Origin: Rostrohypoxylon terebratum
Taxonomy: Eukaryota > Ascomycota > Sordariomycetes > Xylariales > Hypoxylaceae
DNA: 64,000 nt
Direction: 5' to 3'
Assembly (NCBI GenBank): GCA_022497145.1
Contig: MU385875.1
Coordinates: 308,712 to 372,711, forward strand
The notes under the pieces are model-generated. The model saw only the letters and a list, made by a program, of their open reading frames with translations. It ran no database searches and was not told where the DNA came from. Below are positions 10,720 to 23,407 of the stretch, in pieces (positions within the stretch are counted from its first letter, which is position 1; each line of letters begins with the position of its first letter). Both the position numbers and the translations under genes were made by a program.

Positions 10720-13700
10720 CCTAGGGAGAAGTCCATGAAATAATCCAAATATCCGTAGGTCCCTAACAGAGGAAAGCAGGAAAGAAGTACAACAGGAGTG
10801 AGACTGCGAAGGTCCGAATCGCAATTACTCGTCAAGCTTCCACGGGCTGTAGAATAATATGCTAGTTTCCGCTGGAAACTTGTTTATTCCTTCTCGGGTC
10901 ATTCAGGTAGGCTTGAACGGACAAGTTAGTATCGGGAACTGCAAAAAGAATAGGGGCGTCTTCTAGATGGCGTCACGGTGTGTAAAACTGAACTCCAAGT
11001 AATGAGAGCACGTGGCTTGACTGAAGCGGGAATTATGAGTAGTACTATCAAAGGACTAACTAACGGGTAGAAGAAATGAGAATGAAACTTGGTTAGGCAG
11101 CATCCCAAGTCCCAATCATGGAAGTTCAAAGTTATGTTTCCTGAATAAATAGCCGAGTATGTAAGTCAAGCTAACCAAGTAAATTTAGAGATGAGATTAA
11201 CAATGTAAAAGCCGTTCGTTTAGGACATTCGTCTAGTTCAGTAAGCCACAAATTAGAGTATTTTTCGAGGCTTTGAGCGAACGGAAATATAGCTTGATTA
11301 AATCCGAGACTCGACAGGAATAGGCGAAATAGGCACAAAAGCTGTATGCGACAAGGAGAATATCGCCCTAATAGCGTCTCTCGTCGCTGTCGCGTTTTCG
11401 TTGGATGCGCCCAACGCTTGAACCAAAAGATTGAAAATAAATAAATAGAAAAGAGAAATAGAATATCTGATGGTTGGAGGGATGAGACGGGGGGAAAAAA
11501 GTGTGCGCAGTCGGCGGTTCGGTGGTGTAAGGCAATGGATGTGGATGAGATTTAGAGAAGGCAACCATTAGACATTAGACTCAGGGCTGCCAGTGCTGCT
11601 AAAGCTTTTTCTCGGTCAAGACATGGCCTAAATGGTAAAAAGAAAGTGAGGCGGACAAATGCATAACTGCTAATGCAAGACAGCATCTACATGTGATCCA
11701 GATAGAGATGTACTTTCTAACTTATTTATAATTAGCGTAAAGGATAGGTATCTACTTACTAGTAGGTACCTACCTAGTAGACATGCATGCATAGCCACAA
11801 TGATTGTCCTACTTTGATAACTGATGCTATACGTTATCTATGTACATGGTACCTCGTAGAGGGTGTTGCATAGATTTTCGGTGTGCGAGTTGAATGTACC
11901 TAGTAACATGTAACTGGGAGTATTGAAAATATTGATGTATTCAGGTACTTATCCTGTGGCTAGACGGTTCGATACGTCATAAATCGCTTAGGTTTCAGGC
12001 AGCCATCCCCGGCCACGGGTTACAAGTACATACTAGTGGAGGTAATAATTATCTGATCCATTAAGTACTAGTACTAGGTACCTAATGTAGGTGCAACGCT
12101 GAATGTCTTCGTTAAAAAAAAAAAAAACACACATTGAAACCTTCAGGTTGTATTTTGACTTCTACTCATCTACATTCTTACTAACATCCTCTAAATTCCA
12201 CGTCTTCGTCATTCAATTTCATAACTTACAAGCCTTCGAATAACCTCAAAGGACGCTCCGGCTCATTACCGACCAGGAAATGCCCGTTAGGTAATCACTG
12301 GGGTAAATATACGCCTATCTGGACACAACGATTCACCACATCAACTTAGGAGCTAGAAATAATTCCCCATGAGGTATACACGATATATAAGCCCTTGGAT
12401 GGATTCTGACTCTCTAAAAGTCTTATTAACTCGAATTACATTTACGAGACGATCAGTATTGCTAGCAAGCTTTTCTAACCTAGATTAGATATCAACAATT
12501 CTAGTAGGCAATTGAAAATCACGTTAATACCTTTGGTCATCTACTGGGTAAGTTGCAAGCTCTGGAGACCCAAAACGATGATATCAGGGACACCTACCTA
12601 CCTACCTACCTACCTACTAGGCATGTACTAATTTAGGTCAATAAACCACTTTTCGTGAAGCTTCTACATTGATCATAGTTTTCATTCCCGAGTCATTGTT
12701 ATGCAATTCACCACCCAAGATGTGGCACGGGGCAAAGTGTGCTGCCACCAATACATACAGGGCTCGGCCCTTTGCATCTGAATCCAGTATTGTGCGACGA
12801 GATCAAACCTATCAATTCTTCAATCTATCTAGGGCTACTCTTCAACCTCCATTCAACCTCCAAAGCCCTCTTTAACAGTCAATGGAGTCGAATATTTTGG
12901 TAATAATCTGCTGTTGTGTTTATAACCTGCGTACCTGGGACCTGGGTACACAGGTAGCATTGACACATGCATGCCCCTTGGTGGGTTGTTTGCTTCCAAA
13001 CTGCTCTCCGGGCCGCGCCGTTGATCCTAGCATTAGCTCGAAGCAAGTCATCCATCCACGACGACTGCTTGGCTGCTTCGAGGCTCCATGGTGCTCTGTT
13101 CGCAAGGTAACACATGTATCTAGACAATCTACTCGGCTACTAGCGTCTTTGCCATTGTCAAACGGGTACATGACATCCATCTTCAAGCCACCATGCTAGG
13201 ATGGACGGTTAGGTGTATCTCCGTCGCTTCTCCTAGATGCCGGCCGTTAAATGGGTAGGTATGTACTATCAAGTATCTAGTTGCCAAGAAAAATGATTCA
13301 ATCCAGGCGCGCGTTTTCTGGTGATGACCAGGGTGTCTACTGTGCGCTGGAAAGAAAGAACACTTCAGCTCAGCCTCAACCTCCAGCATCGATGGCAACA
13401 AACTCACGCGGGTTTATAGGGCCAAATGACTCATCCCTACGTGGGAGTCTAGAGGATCTCGAAGATTTCCATAAAAAAACTGGCTACCGAATAGGTAGAT
13501 ATATATCCTGCTGGACGTGAGTAGTAGTAGCACATAATCCTCGATTCATACGTTGACTGTGCACGGGCAGAGAAAATATGACAGATCAGAGGCAATGGTC
13601 CTGGCGTGAAATTACCTATAAAAGGAATTTCCGTGGCCAACCTAATGCGAGCTTCCTCTTCGTGAGGCAAGCTGCGTGAAATTAAGTTGCTGACATGCCT

Positions 13701-14097
13701 CAGGTGTGTCTTTTCGCCGCAAATAGGACAGTGTTTGTTCTTATCGTCGGGTTACTTGTAGGTAATATTTAGTCATCTCTTGTGATAAAACAAACGTGAA
13801 TCCCACGATGTTAAAACATGGCCTCATAAGCTGAAAATATAGACCGGACTTTTCTCGTGCTACTATATATGCCGAAATATTTAATCCTATCGATTTATGT
13901 CGATCCGAACTGAGAATAACTTTGGTCTACACATCTACCACCATCGAGCCCTCCTTTACAGCATCGCCACCAGCCAAAAAAAAGAAAAAGTAAAATCAGT
14001 GCCCGAGTGAGCACCCATCAGTTCGAGAAGCTATCGGATCTGTTGCTAAGAACTTCGTATTGGCTAACCCTTATAGAATTTGCCCTCAGCCTTAACG
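10720..14097. other. Spacer upstream of C2H2 B; no gene seen
   Basis: This should hold the promoter and leader of the minus-strand C2H2 B gene. It contains CTAGG-type palindromes (for example near 11764 and 12075), an A-tract at about 12114-12126 and an (ACCT)n run near 12592. Short frames at 11298-11568 and 12879-13520 have no recognisable domain and I do not call them. Confidence 0.6.
12592..12616. repeat. (ACCT)n microsatellite
   Basis: About six copies of ACCT in spacer DNA, the same tetranucleotide that makes up half of the dispersed palindromes. Confidence 0.8.
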
Positions 14098-14310
14098 ATG
14101 TGCGATTATGACGAGTTCCGTTTCGAATGCAACCATTCCGTGTGTCGTCTGAAGTCATATTGTCACTTCGCGCGTAATGACCCCAACCACATATGCCTTG
14201 GAGTCAAGAAACTCCGGGAATCTTGGCTCCAGACGGGACAGCTCTGCGATAACTGCATCGAAAAGGGGTTCCGCTTAATCAATGGGAAAATATACCCGCC
14301 CCCGCGCTGA
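14098..14310 (+). CDS. Small Cys-rich hypothetical protein (70 aa)
   Basis: Single exon. The ATG at 14098 is preferred; the frame is open seven codons further up but only from a TTG. The product starts MCDYDEFRFECNHSVCRLK and contains Cys and His residues in a metal-ligand-like spacing: CNHSVC, then YCH, HIC and near the C-terminus CDNC. It ends in a short Pro tail. The overall look (aromatic/acidic start, CNH motif, C-x2-C near the end) resembles small fungal proteins of unknown function; a zinc-binding fold is inferred, not shown. A second open frame starts one base after the stop (14310-14492) but has no family features. Confidence 0.55.
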   Translation: MCDYDEFRFECNHSVCRLKSYCHFARNDPNHICLGVKKLRESWLQTGQLCDNCIEKGFRLINGKIYPPPR

Positions 14311-15612
14311 TGAACTCCACGCACGACAACACGTGCATTTGGTTGGGATATCGATTGCCTCCCAGGAAGACTACCTATCCGAGTTTTGGCAGAATAGATT
14401 ACCAGTATGATAAGCTACCTACATTGGAAAGTCTACACACGATCCAAAGGCACGGTCATCTGATAACTCGGGCGAAGGATGCAGTGAATTAGCATATCTT
14501 GTATGTCGCTATTTTTCTTGCCGACTATGACGATTCCGGAAAACGTGTTTCGAAAAGGGAGGACAAGTATGCAAAGATGGTTGTCTGTAAAACATCCATG
14601 GAGTCGAGAAATTGCTTGTGTGTTTTTGGACTACAGGGACACTGGGGAAGATGAATAAAACGGCTTTTGGGTGAAGAGGTGTAGAAAAAAGGCCTGGGTA
14701 GAACATGAGGGCAGCCTGGATACCGCAAGGTGTGTTTTTTCTTTTTCCTCTGAAAATTAGATATCTACCTATCCGCTGTTGATAGTGTATATAACACATT
14801 ACTGCTTCCTACGCTTGTTGACATTCTATCTCGTCGAAGAGAGGTTAGAGGATAGAAGAATGCTATGTATCTGACAACTAGGACATCATCCTGCTGGCCA
14901 AAAGTTGCCACTAAGATACGTTCATGTTCAATCGGGATCCTGCACCGAACCCTTGTTTGGGCACGTCAAAAGCTGCAAGCAACCTTCGTGCGTGAACCAT
15001 TCTGTCATTTGACGGGCCAGATATCCTGAGATCGAATGGTCATGCCAAGGGTATCCTAAGGATATGCGGCAGGTAGCTAAGCTGTCACTTCATCACAACC
15101 ACCAGTACTACCATATTCTTTTATGAAGCCGGAATAGGCTGGAGTCTTTCGGAATTGGGGCCTATGTAAGTACTAGGTAGGCAGAGAACTATTATGTATT
15201 CGATTCTCTTTGAGGATATGTCGTGTCCACCTTCACTGCTTGTCGTAGTAACGTGCCCTTCGTGCGACTAAGGAGATAGAGGTCTTCCGCTCACAAGTAG
15301 ACACTGCTCCTTCAATCTTGCAAACACCATGTCCTGTGAAGTAACTCGGCTTTTATGTAATATGGAAAAGAATATCTAGAATGATGGTAGGGTAGTACAT
15401 TATGTTCAGGAGAGGAATGCTATCATTCTCTCTGGCAAAGGAGGCCGTGCGAATATCGCCCCATATATTGGAAAGCAGTATATGAACCTGTTGAGCTTGG
15501 GTTATGGAGCCATGACCGATACCCTATCAAGTTATCTTGTGCTGGATCCCTCCGAATCAACCATCTTATCCCTAATGAATATATTCCACTTAATCTAGAC
15601 AGCTCGCACGGG
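14311..15612. other. Spacer, no gene seen
   Basis: AT-rich DNA between the small Cys-rich gene and the 3' end of the DAP1 gene. Short frames on both strands look random. It must hold the 3' flank of both neighbours. Confidence 0.6.
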
Positions 15613-16439
15613 CTAGGCCATGTTCGTTGCACCTTGAAGGATACCGACAACATTGTAGCGCTTAGAAAAGAAAGTGATCCAGTCGTCTAGCGTTTGCTTT
15701 TCCTTATCATCGAGATCCTGCCAATCCGGGCTTACATCCTCCGGTTTTGTAGACGTCTTTCCCAACGCACGGGAAGCATCCTTCCCCGCAAAGACTGAGG
15801 TAGTATCAGCAAACAACCCGTCTGGACGAGAAGTTGTGGAATCAAAATTTCCAAGTCAAGATATGGTCTAATGTAAGATTGAAAGACTTATGTTTACAGC
15901 CTGTTAACCAGCAAGCAAGAGAGGCCTCGTCGGGAGAGGCAGTGACACGCCGTGTTCCAGGGCCTTATGGTGCGAGGAAACGAAAGTATCATTACATACC
16001 ATGGTAAGATCCACCCTCTCGATATGCCTTATTTCCGCTCACATCATAAACCTTGCCCTAATATAAATATAAATGTAAGAAGATGTGCTCATGAAGAGAT
16101 CACGGTTACAAGGGTCCAAGAGGACTATGGGAATGGTAAGCCATCTCGGAGAATAGAAAGGCACACCTTGATCGCAACATAGGCCTTTTGTCCTTCAGAC
16201 CCTATCTCGAGATAGTCAGCAAGGTGCTCGAGGTTTCTAAGTGTTTATAACATGGTAAAAACTACGCCTGAATCGTGGGACTGGGATATTGAAACGCCGT
16301 CCGAGTTTTTATCAAAGGACGCAGGAGTATGGTATCAGGATAACCCACCATCAGCTCTTGCTAATTCCTCGGGTGAGATAGGATCGTCTTTAGGAGGGTC
16401 CAAATTTACCGGGACCTTGGGCTCGAACTTTCCCGACAT
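15613..16439 (-). CDS. dap1: DAP1-type cytochrome b5-like heme/steroid-binding protein
   Basis: Four exons (minus): 16439-16349, 16201-16167, 16057-16000, 15794-15613; 121 residues. All phases close. The translation starts MSGKFEPKVPVNLDPPKDD, passes through a KAYVAIKGKVYDV strand, the GGSYHVFAGKDASRAL core and ends with a TFFSKRYNVVG helix, which is the order of the membrane-associated progesterone receptor (MAPR) family. In fungi Dap1 binds heme and supports cytochrome P450 enzymes such as Erg11 in sterol synthesis. This copy has no N-terminal membrane segment, as is common for short fungal members. Exons 2 and 3 are only 35 and 58 nt, so simple frame scans show just the last exon. It is divergent from the MGR3-like gene across 456 bp. 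The intron 2 donor (GTGTGC) is weak but the frame supports it. Confidence 0.9.
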
Positions 16440-16895
16440 AATTATTGTTGAGTGTCGATGAGGTTTCACAAGTGGCTAGGTATATATAAAGTTGTATATT
16501 ATGAGAGTTGAATAGCTTAGGTGTACGGTTTTGAGGTAATCTTGAGTGAAGAGAAAGCAAAGCTTGAAATGGATGGGTGTCTCATATTACGTGATGAGAA
16601 GATCGGATTGGAGGCAGGGATAAATCATAATTGGGAAGCAATTTGTACCGAGGAACCCACTGCTGCTAATTGGCGGGGTGGTTATGCACGGACCATGTAC
16701 ATGGGTGCATATGTATGTCTTTATCGGAACTCAGATAACAGATGCTCCAATTAAAAATCTATGAGACTTAACGGTCCGGATGGGAACGGACGTCATTATT
16801 TTCATCATCTCAATTTTAACCGATTTCAACAATTCGAGAGTTGCTATCAGTCAGATAGACTTAATCAGTCTATTAGATCTCTATGACAATCTATC
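16440..16895. promoter_or_regulatory. Divergent promoter region between dap1 and the MGR3-like gene
   Basis: 456 bp between two ATGs pointing apart. A TATATATAAAG-like stretch lies near 16480-16490, about 45 bp upstream of dap1. No other element is clear. Confidence 0.5.
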
Positions 16896-18684
16896 ATGTC
16901 CGCTTCGCGCGCTGTCTCAATACTATCATTTACCCCTAGCAACAACCTCCAGCATGCTCGATATGCCCACAAGAGGCTATCGAGACAGTTTGCGCTTCTC
17001 TCCCGCGCACAAATAGGACGAACTAGATTCCATCCTACAACCTCTCATGTCGCCGTCATTGCGAATTCTCGACAAACCCGATGGGAATCATCTGCCTCTT
17101 CACCCGAATCGAATAAGCAGAAACCGCCACCTCCACCACCACCACCACCACCATCATTTAGGCTTCTTCTTCGAGCCCTGAGGCAGAGCCTGAGCCTTCG
17201 TCCTATAATAGGCGCATTTCGTGATCAATCCCTGCGATCTCTGTTTCGACAAAGCCCGGAGGAGCTTGTCATTGCTATTATCCTGTAAATCCCATCCCAT
17301 CATAATGTTAGCTCCGAGTATACTATACTAATCCTGTATCTCTATGTTAAGTTTATCTGTTATTTCTGGTGCATGCGTTTATGTAGCTTATGCCTACTTT
17401 AATTATTTTCAATCCGAACAATTCACCCGATTTCCGCCTGAAATAGCAAAGTCTCTTCGCCGGGCGCTTTATTACAGCAATTATGCGCCCGATCACAAGC
17501 TAGCTCTAAAATATTACCGCCTCGCCTTGGAACAATGCACCCAAGCTGGCCTTGATCCGTTCTCCGATGAAGTTATGGGACTTAGAATCCAATTTGCTGC
17601 GTGGTTCGAGAAGATTGGTAGCCACAAGAATGCTATCAATGCCCTGGAGTCGCTTCTTCGAGACAACAAACAATGGGTTGCGGTGATGGAGAAGAGTGTT
17701 CGAGACGGGTTGATCGACAATTCGGGAAAGTTAACAAATGCATCAAAGCAACCCGCTACAGGAGAAGGTGCTGACGGCTCCGAAACAACTGAGGTCTTCG
17801 AAAACATGTGGGCCAAGAGGACAAGGGTCTTGGGGAAGTCTGTCGGAATCAGTGTCAAACTTGGGGAACTTTATTCCGATGAACATGTTCTCCAAGGTGA
17901 TTCTGCCGGCGAGCACTTGGAATGGGCAGTCGAGACTGTCTTGAAGGAGTTACAAAGGCGTCAAAATGAGGGTGTCAAGGAGGGCGAGGGTGACTGGATG
18001 ACCCCGGAAGAAATCGGGGGTGCACTCGAGGGTACGTGAAGATGATTCGCTTTGGAATTAAGACCAAGAAACTATTAACACATAAGCCAGCGTTGGGGAA
18101 TCATTACGAGTCCAAGTCACAACACTATCTTGCAGCGCCGCTCTTCCTCCAGGCAATCCCGCTTTCACCCCCCAATAGCTGCCATACGGCGGTCCTGAGT
18201 AAGTGCCTACATAATTCACGTTGCATCTTGAGGTTTCCCCTTCTTTCCTATATTCCTATCACATTGGTATATGCGCTTACGAGGATCTGCAAAAGTGAAC
18301 AATTTAGCCAGCTCTCTAGCGCAGCAACCCTTTGATACATCGGCAGAATCCAACGATGTCTCTAAAGCCAAGGGATCTAACGCGGGTACCCTCCCGAGAC
18401 GGTCTGTTCTCCTAGCTAGCGCCCGCTCATGGGCCCTGCAAGCTCAGAAGACGGCCGAGAAGATAGAGGGCGAAAATAGAACCAGCGAATGCGACGAGAC
18501 TTGCGCCGTAGCGCTCTGCAATCTTGGAGAGATTGCAACCATGACTGGAGACATCCAGGAAGCCCAGCTCAAGTTCCAAGAAGCCCTGGATTTAAGCAAA
18601 CGGGTTTCCTTCGAACCAGGCGTCGTACAGGCCGAAGAGGCTCTCCAACGTCTATCTGTGACACCACCAACCGGGCCTCGATGA
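16896..18684 (+). CDS. mgr3: Mitochondrial TPR protein, MGR3-like i-AAA protease adaptor
   Basis: Four exons: 16896-17284, 17352-18031, 18091-18198, 18296-18684; 521 residues with all phases consistent. The first 60 residues are rich in Arg/Ser/Ala and lack acids, as in a mitochondrial presequence. A run of prolines sits near residue 75, and one hydrophobic segment (VISGACVYVAYAYFNYF) spans the exon 1-2 joint near residue 130-150. The rest is helical with TPR-like units (LALKYYRLALEQC, NAINALESLL, and near the end CNLGEIATMTGDIQEAQLKF). Yeast Mgr3 has this order and helps deliver substrates to the i-AAA protease in the inner membrane. A general mitochondrial TPR protein remains possible. Confidence 0.8.
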
Positions 18685-20967
18685 TTAGATATCGAATTCT
18701 TGAAAAAATGAAAATACCCACTCGTCCCCCGGGATATGTGTTTCGTCCCACTAATCATTTAAGCATGGCGCAAGGGGTGTCAGTTCGTACCGAGGTTAAG
18801 AATAGGTGAGTATTGAAACATTCCAAGGTTACCTCAAAACTCGGGACGCATAGATCAACATGAACGTCCCTGAAGGCGAACAATAGAACAAACCGGGATC
18901 TTCGTTGCTCCAACAGCCGGGTACTACAATGAAATGTGATGACGAAATCTGTCAATATCAACAGCCGGAGATTGCTCGCACTATACAGATTGCACGACGC
19001 CCGAAGTCGTACCCGAGCCCGACCAAAGCCGTAGCGGGACACGGGACGGGAACGGAAATGGGAGTGGGAGTGGAAAGGGACAGCGAGGTCGGCCACCGGG
19101 CATAGAAATAAACTACATATGTAAAAGTAGACAGACAATATGATCTCAAGCCTCTTCCATCGGTTTTCGGTACAGCCGTTCCTCTCTACGTCCGCGTTAG
19201 TAGTTCACAACCTAGGTCCTAGGACCTCAACCAAATTTCTCGAACACACCAACGTTTATTCTATGAGCCAAATTCATCCTCCGCGGGATTAACGCGTGCG
19301 TATGAAGAAGCTCAATCAATCAATGTCTGAAAATAGATTCCAAATCTTTAGAATCGCAATAAAGTAAATGGATGTACACATCGGTACAGCGCCCCCTCGC
19401 GCTCCTCGTCTCCGCGGCTGCGTCTCTCTCTAGCAATAGGGCCGCGGGGAACGGCGGAGTGCATGTCCGCTGGGCCTGTCAGAACCCCGGACCAGCTCGT
19501 AGCAGATGCTACCTCGCATCTCATCAAGGTTTAGCTTCATTGGTTTGATCTATCGTCATGGGCGTGGGCGAGACAGCGGTCTTTTTTCCTGTCGCGGTCG
19601 CATATTTAGTATTTAGACGTACCCATTCGCGAAGGAGCCATTACCTCTGCAACTTTAATCTGACATACATGATGCTTAAGGTTATTACATGCCTGTCAAT
19701 CTATCCAGTCGGCCAATCTGAGGCGTCGGGTCAGCGGTGCGGTCCTGTAACCATATGGGCCCGGCCAGTATCACGTCCTCCATCTGCATCTGTGGTTCTC
19801 GAACGTTGCCTCGGGATGTTCTTGGCAGGGTTTCGAGCCAGTACCGCGGAGAATCTTCAAGCGTTCAACGGACCTCACGTCGTCTTTATGACATATCATC
19901 AAGCATGTCAGGGAACTTCACGATACATGTCCAGGCCGGTCATAGCGAGCATATGTAGGGTATTATTGGCCGCACGGATGATCTCGGGGGATCTCGGTTT
20001 GCCTGAAGTTCTCTATTTAGACGATCTAGACGACCAATACGGGCCATTGCCGCGAAGGCACGGAGGCGTCTACGGGAGTGAACTTGATTGAAGATCTAGG
20101 CATTTGCCCCAGATCAAGGACGCATCGGGAATAAAAACGTGCGTGATGTACCATCAATCTATTGAATATGGTATTTGGCCATATTGGACGATGCTAGCTA
20201 TTTGCTAAGTGTCCTTCGTAGAACGCTGGAATGAAGTCTCCGGAAGGACGGTAGGTGTGTGGAGTTTACACAACTGCCATCGGACTTAGGTCCTAACTTG
20301 GTTATAACCTCACTAAATAGACTTATGTGTAATAATAGTGGCTAGACAGGATCCATATCTTACAATCATAGCATTTATCATGCCCCTGTAAACTGTCTTG
20401 GAAAAAATAGACCAGACAGAGGGGATAGTATAGTGCTAGGTACGACTCTATGCCATCGTCATTTTCTCCTATCTCCGAGGACCATGATGCTTTAATAAGT
20501 GCTCCAATTATTGGACGCCGACAATTGGAAGCCCTGATCAGTAATCAGAATATACCTACCTAGGTCCTAACCTACTGATTAGCTGAAGCGAACATGCGTT
20601 TGTCTATGATATCTTATGTAAGATCCGGAAATAGTCGGCTCTTAAGGATAGCTATTTTAAACTACTCGCTGACCAATGTTAGTCATTCTAACTATTGTCT
20701 TTCAAGTGACTCGATCCAACCAGCCTCACGAGACTAAATAAGGGGGTAATCGTCGATCCCTGCAAGCACGCTTACACACTAAGAGATCAGCGGCAGCAGC
20801 GTACAATTAACTACCTAGGTAGGTGTGTAATCAGTGCGGTGAATATCTTGCTTGGTTTCTCGAACTTCGTTGGCTATCTAGACAGTTCACAATATTCTAG
20901 AACCTTTTTCATCCGGGGGTCGACATTTTGAGTCTCGAGTAAAACGCAATACTGCGAAGCTCAGCTT

Positions 20968-20988
20968 CCTACCTAGGTCCTAGGTAGG
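20968..20988. repeat. CCTACCTAGG inverted repeat
   Basis: Arms 20968-20977 (CCTACCTAGG) and 20979-20988 (CCTAGGTAGG) are exact reverse complements separated by a single T. Member of the dispersed palindrome family. Confidence 0.8.
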
Positions 20989-21820
20989 TAGGGATTCCTA
21001 CCTAACACAGGCACCTAGATACAGAATCTAAATGCAGGGAACCTACAGCATACTACCTAATGGCATATGTATAAAAATGGATTTCTCCACGATGAGCATC
21101 GTTCGTGGGGTAGCTTAAATGTAACAAGAAATATAAATATATTTAACTGTACAGTTTAGGTGCTTACGATGAATGATTGCATGCACAACGAGTTTAAGGG
21201 ATCTGACGTACTGTTGAAGGTTGAGTAAACATACTGAAATAATCGACCAGGGGCAAAGGCTGTGTTTGAATCAAAATCACAAAATAAATGCTGAATTAAA
21301 TCGATCCTCAGATCCTGGAGAAGGAAGTAGGTAGGTAAATACGTTCCTCGTCATAGCTTAATTCGGATAAATCGTGGATTGGATAGCAAACCAAACTGCT
21401 GGAAATATCACTACTGCTAGATGCTAGATGGGCTAGACGGGTACTAGCCGCGACGGCTACCGTAGCGCGGGTATTGCACCTACTAGGTAGACTTGTACTT
21501 GTCATCCTAGGACCTAGGACCCTCGTTGAACAGTTTACTAATCCAACTGTCCATCAATAATGAATGCGCGGTTAGGTTATGATGACAGGTAACAATTAGT
21601 ATCTTAAGTCTGATTACTTACCGAGATACGTCAGTCATTAGATATCCATATGACGGGGCTGAACGGCAAGTGTAGATCAGCATATTCAATAGCGCTCGAG
21701 GTCGGCATTGAAGCCAGCCGATTGCGAATATGCGAACAAGCGAGGGAATCGACAGTGTGGGCAGGTATTTGCGATCGTGCAACAGCGAGTCTTACACCCC
21801 CGTTCAAGGAGCCTTTATTT

Positions 21821-21828
21821 TGACGTCA
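21821..21828. promoter_or_regulatory. CRE/ATF-type site TGACGTCA
   Basis: A perfect 8-bp palindromic bZIP-binding motif lies about 890 bp upstream of the bZIP gene, followed by a half-site (GTGACATCA) 10 bp on. Function is inferred from the motif only; an 8-mer can occur by chance. Confidence 0.35.
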
Positions 21829-22716
21829 GGCGTGACATCAACCCATATTGAATGTTGAAGGGGATTCCTAGTAAAGAGCCTGTGAATGCCTTGGGTGAAG
21901 AGGCTCATAGTTCCTCGGCATCTGATCTCACCAAGAAAGGAAGAAATATGTGCCTAGCAGATACGCCTTAGGTTTGTCAAGGCACCAAGTGCATTGCGCA
22001 ACTACCCGAGGGGGAAACTTGATACGTCCGTATCTACGTTTTTTTTCGCTGCACTTTGTAACCTGCAGACGCCGCCATGCCGCCATGCCACGCGAGCTGA
22101 CTCTGTTTTTTATTAGGTAAGCCTCGTTTCCGAGTTTCCTGTGTCCGACGAGGGCCTATTTCCCGAAAGAGACCCCGCTCACTCCCAAAAAAATGCCGGA
22201 TCTCGGATTTCCTTTCTCTTCCCTGCCGCTTTGGGGAGACTGGACCTCAAGCTTTCGAGCCCCAACTTATCGACAGTAGAAGAATTGGACCAGTAGTCCC
22301 GTATGCGGTTAGACGGCAGGTCCGCCTGCACGCGCAGGGATGACGAGGTACTTTCGAATACATGTCAAGTCGACGCATCTCTTGCAGCGCTGTAAGTTGA
22401 CGATGCGATACTTTGACTATCCGGACTCGGCGAGCTCTTCAACAAGGATTCGTGTGAGCGAGTGAGATTTTATATAGAGCTAACGCCTGGTTGATCATGG
22501 CAAATGATGCACACCAAGCTCCCTTGATTCCAAATCAAAGATAGACGCAAGATATATACTCCACGTCATCTTCTCTAATTTTTCCTCTTTTTAAAACTTG
22601 AAGTCAAGAAGCCTTGTTCTTTGCTTACTGTCAGTTTCGGTGAAAGTGAAATTCTAAAAGAAGAAAGGGGAAAAGGAAGGAAAAGAATAGAAACAGCAAA
22701 TACGTACTTCCCTATT

Positions 22717-23407
22717 ATGGACGAAGTCGATACTATTGCTTCCAGCCTCGCATCTCTCTCGAAGCCAATGTCGTACATATATGGCGATACCGACTTATAT
22801 CTCGATTCATCCAACGCTTCAACAACATCCAGCCCAATGGATCCTCCAGTATGCGACCCTTGGGAGAGCTTATTCGACTGATAGCTAACCATGAATCCGC
22901 AGTACGACATAGCATTTCAAGGAATGTATCCTAGCCCTGAACAAATAGATGGGTCGGGGGAGACGACGCAGTCCTCGTCACAACAGCCCAATTCTAAGCC
23001 GGCGGCAAAAAGGAAACGCGAAAATAGATATAAGAATGCGCCACCATCTGTATTATCTGTAAGCTAAACAGCTCACTTCGAGGTCATCATTATGAGACAA
23101 GCCGCTAAGAATTATTCCGTTGTAGCGTCGAAGAGCACAGAACCGCGCATCGCAGCGAGCTTACCGGGAACGGAAAGACCAGCGTATCAAGGATCTCGAG
23201 ATTCTCCTCAGCGAAGCCCAGAAAAAGAACGACGTCCTCAGTCAAGCATATTCAAGCTTGCAGGCAGAATATATCAGGCTCAAACGTGAGCAAGAGACAG
23301 CCGACCACTACCAACAAGGCAGTTTGGTATATGACCCAACCATCTCGACCTCGGGAGATATGGATCTGTTCCTCTACAACAATGGTTCATCGGGCTACTC
23401 CATGTAA
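22717..23407 (+). CDS. AP-1-like bZIP transcription factor
   Basis: Three exons: 22717-22848, 22903-23058, 23126-23407; 189 residues, all joints in phase 0. Exon 3 carries the basic region at residues 97-113 (RRRAQNRASQRAYRERK), with the N-x2-x-x-QRAYR pattern of fungal Yap/AP-1-like factors, followed by a leucine-zipper-like helix (IKDLEILLSEAQKKNDVL...). A nuclear-signal-like KPAAKRKR patch lies just before it. The N-terminus is acidic and Ser-rich, suiting an activation segment. It lacks the Cys-rich domains of Yap1, so redox sensing of that kind is not expected. Introns have GTATGC and GTAAGC donors and a GCTAACC branch site. A purine-rich leader precedes the ATG. Confidence 0.88.

Larger units (their letters stand above)
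18685..22716. other. 4 kb spacer with an unresolved GC-rich coding-like patch
   Basis: Most of it is AT-rich with CTAGG-type palindromes. Around 19380-19560 and on to 20090 the base composition rises towards that of genes. On the plus strand an ATG at 19464 opens a short frame (MSAGPVRTPDQLVADATS...) to about 19529, and a longer frame runs 19558-20091 in a different phase. I could not join them or recognise a family, so no CDS is called. The last 500 bp are the leader and promoter of the bZIP gene. Confidence 0.5.

Noticed and set aside
19130..19195. Minus-strand tail EERLYRKPMEEA-stop after a CTACTAAC...GTAG acceptor
   Set aside because: Attractive as a last exon, but the sequence upstream is spacer with CTAGG palindromes and no donor exon was found.
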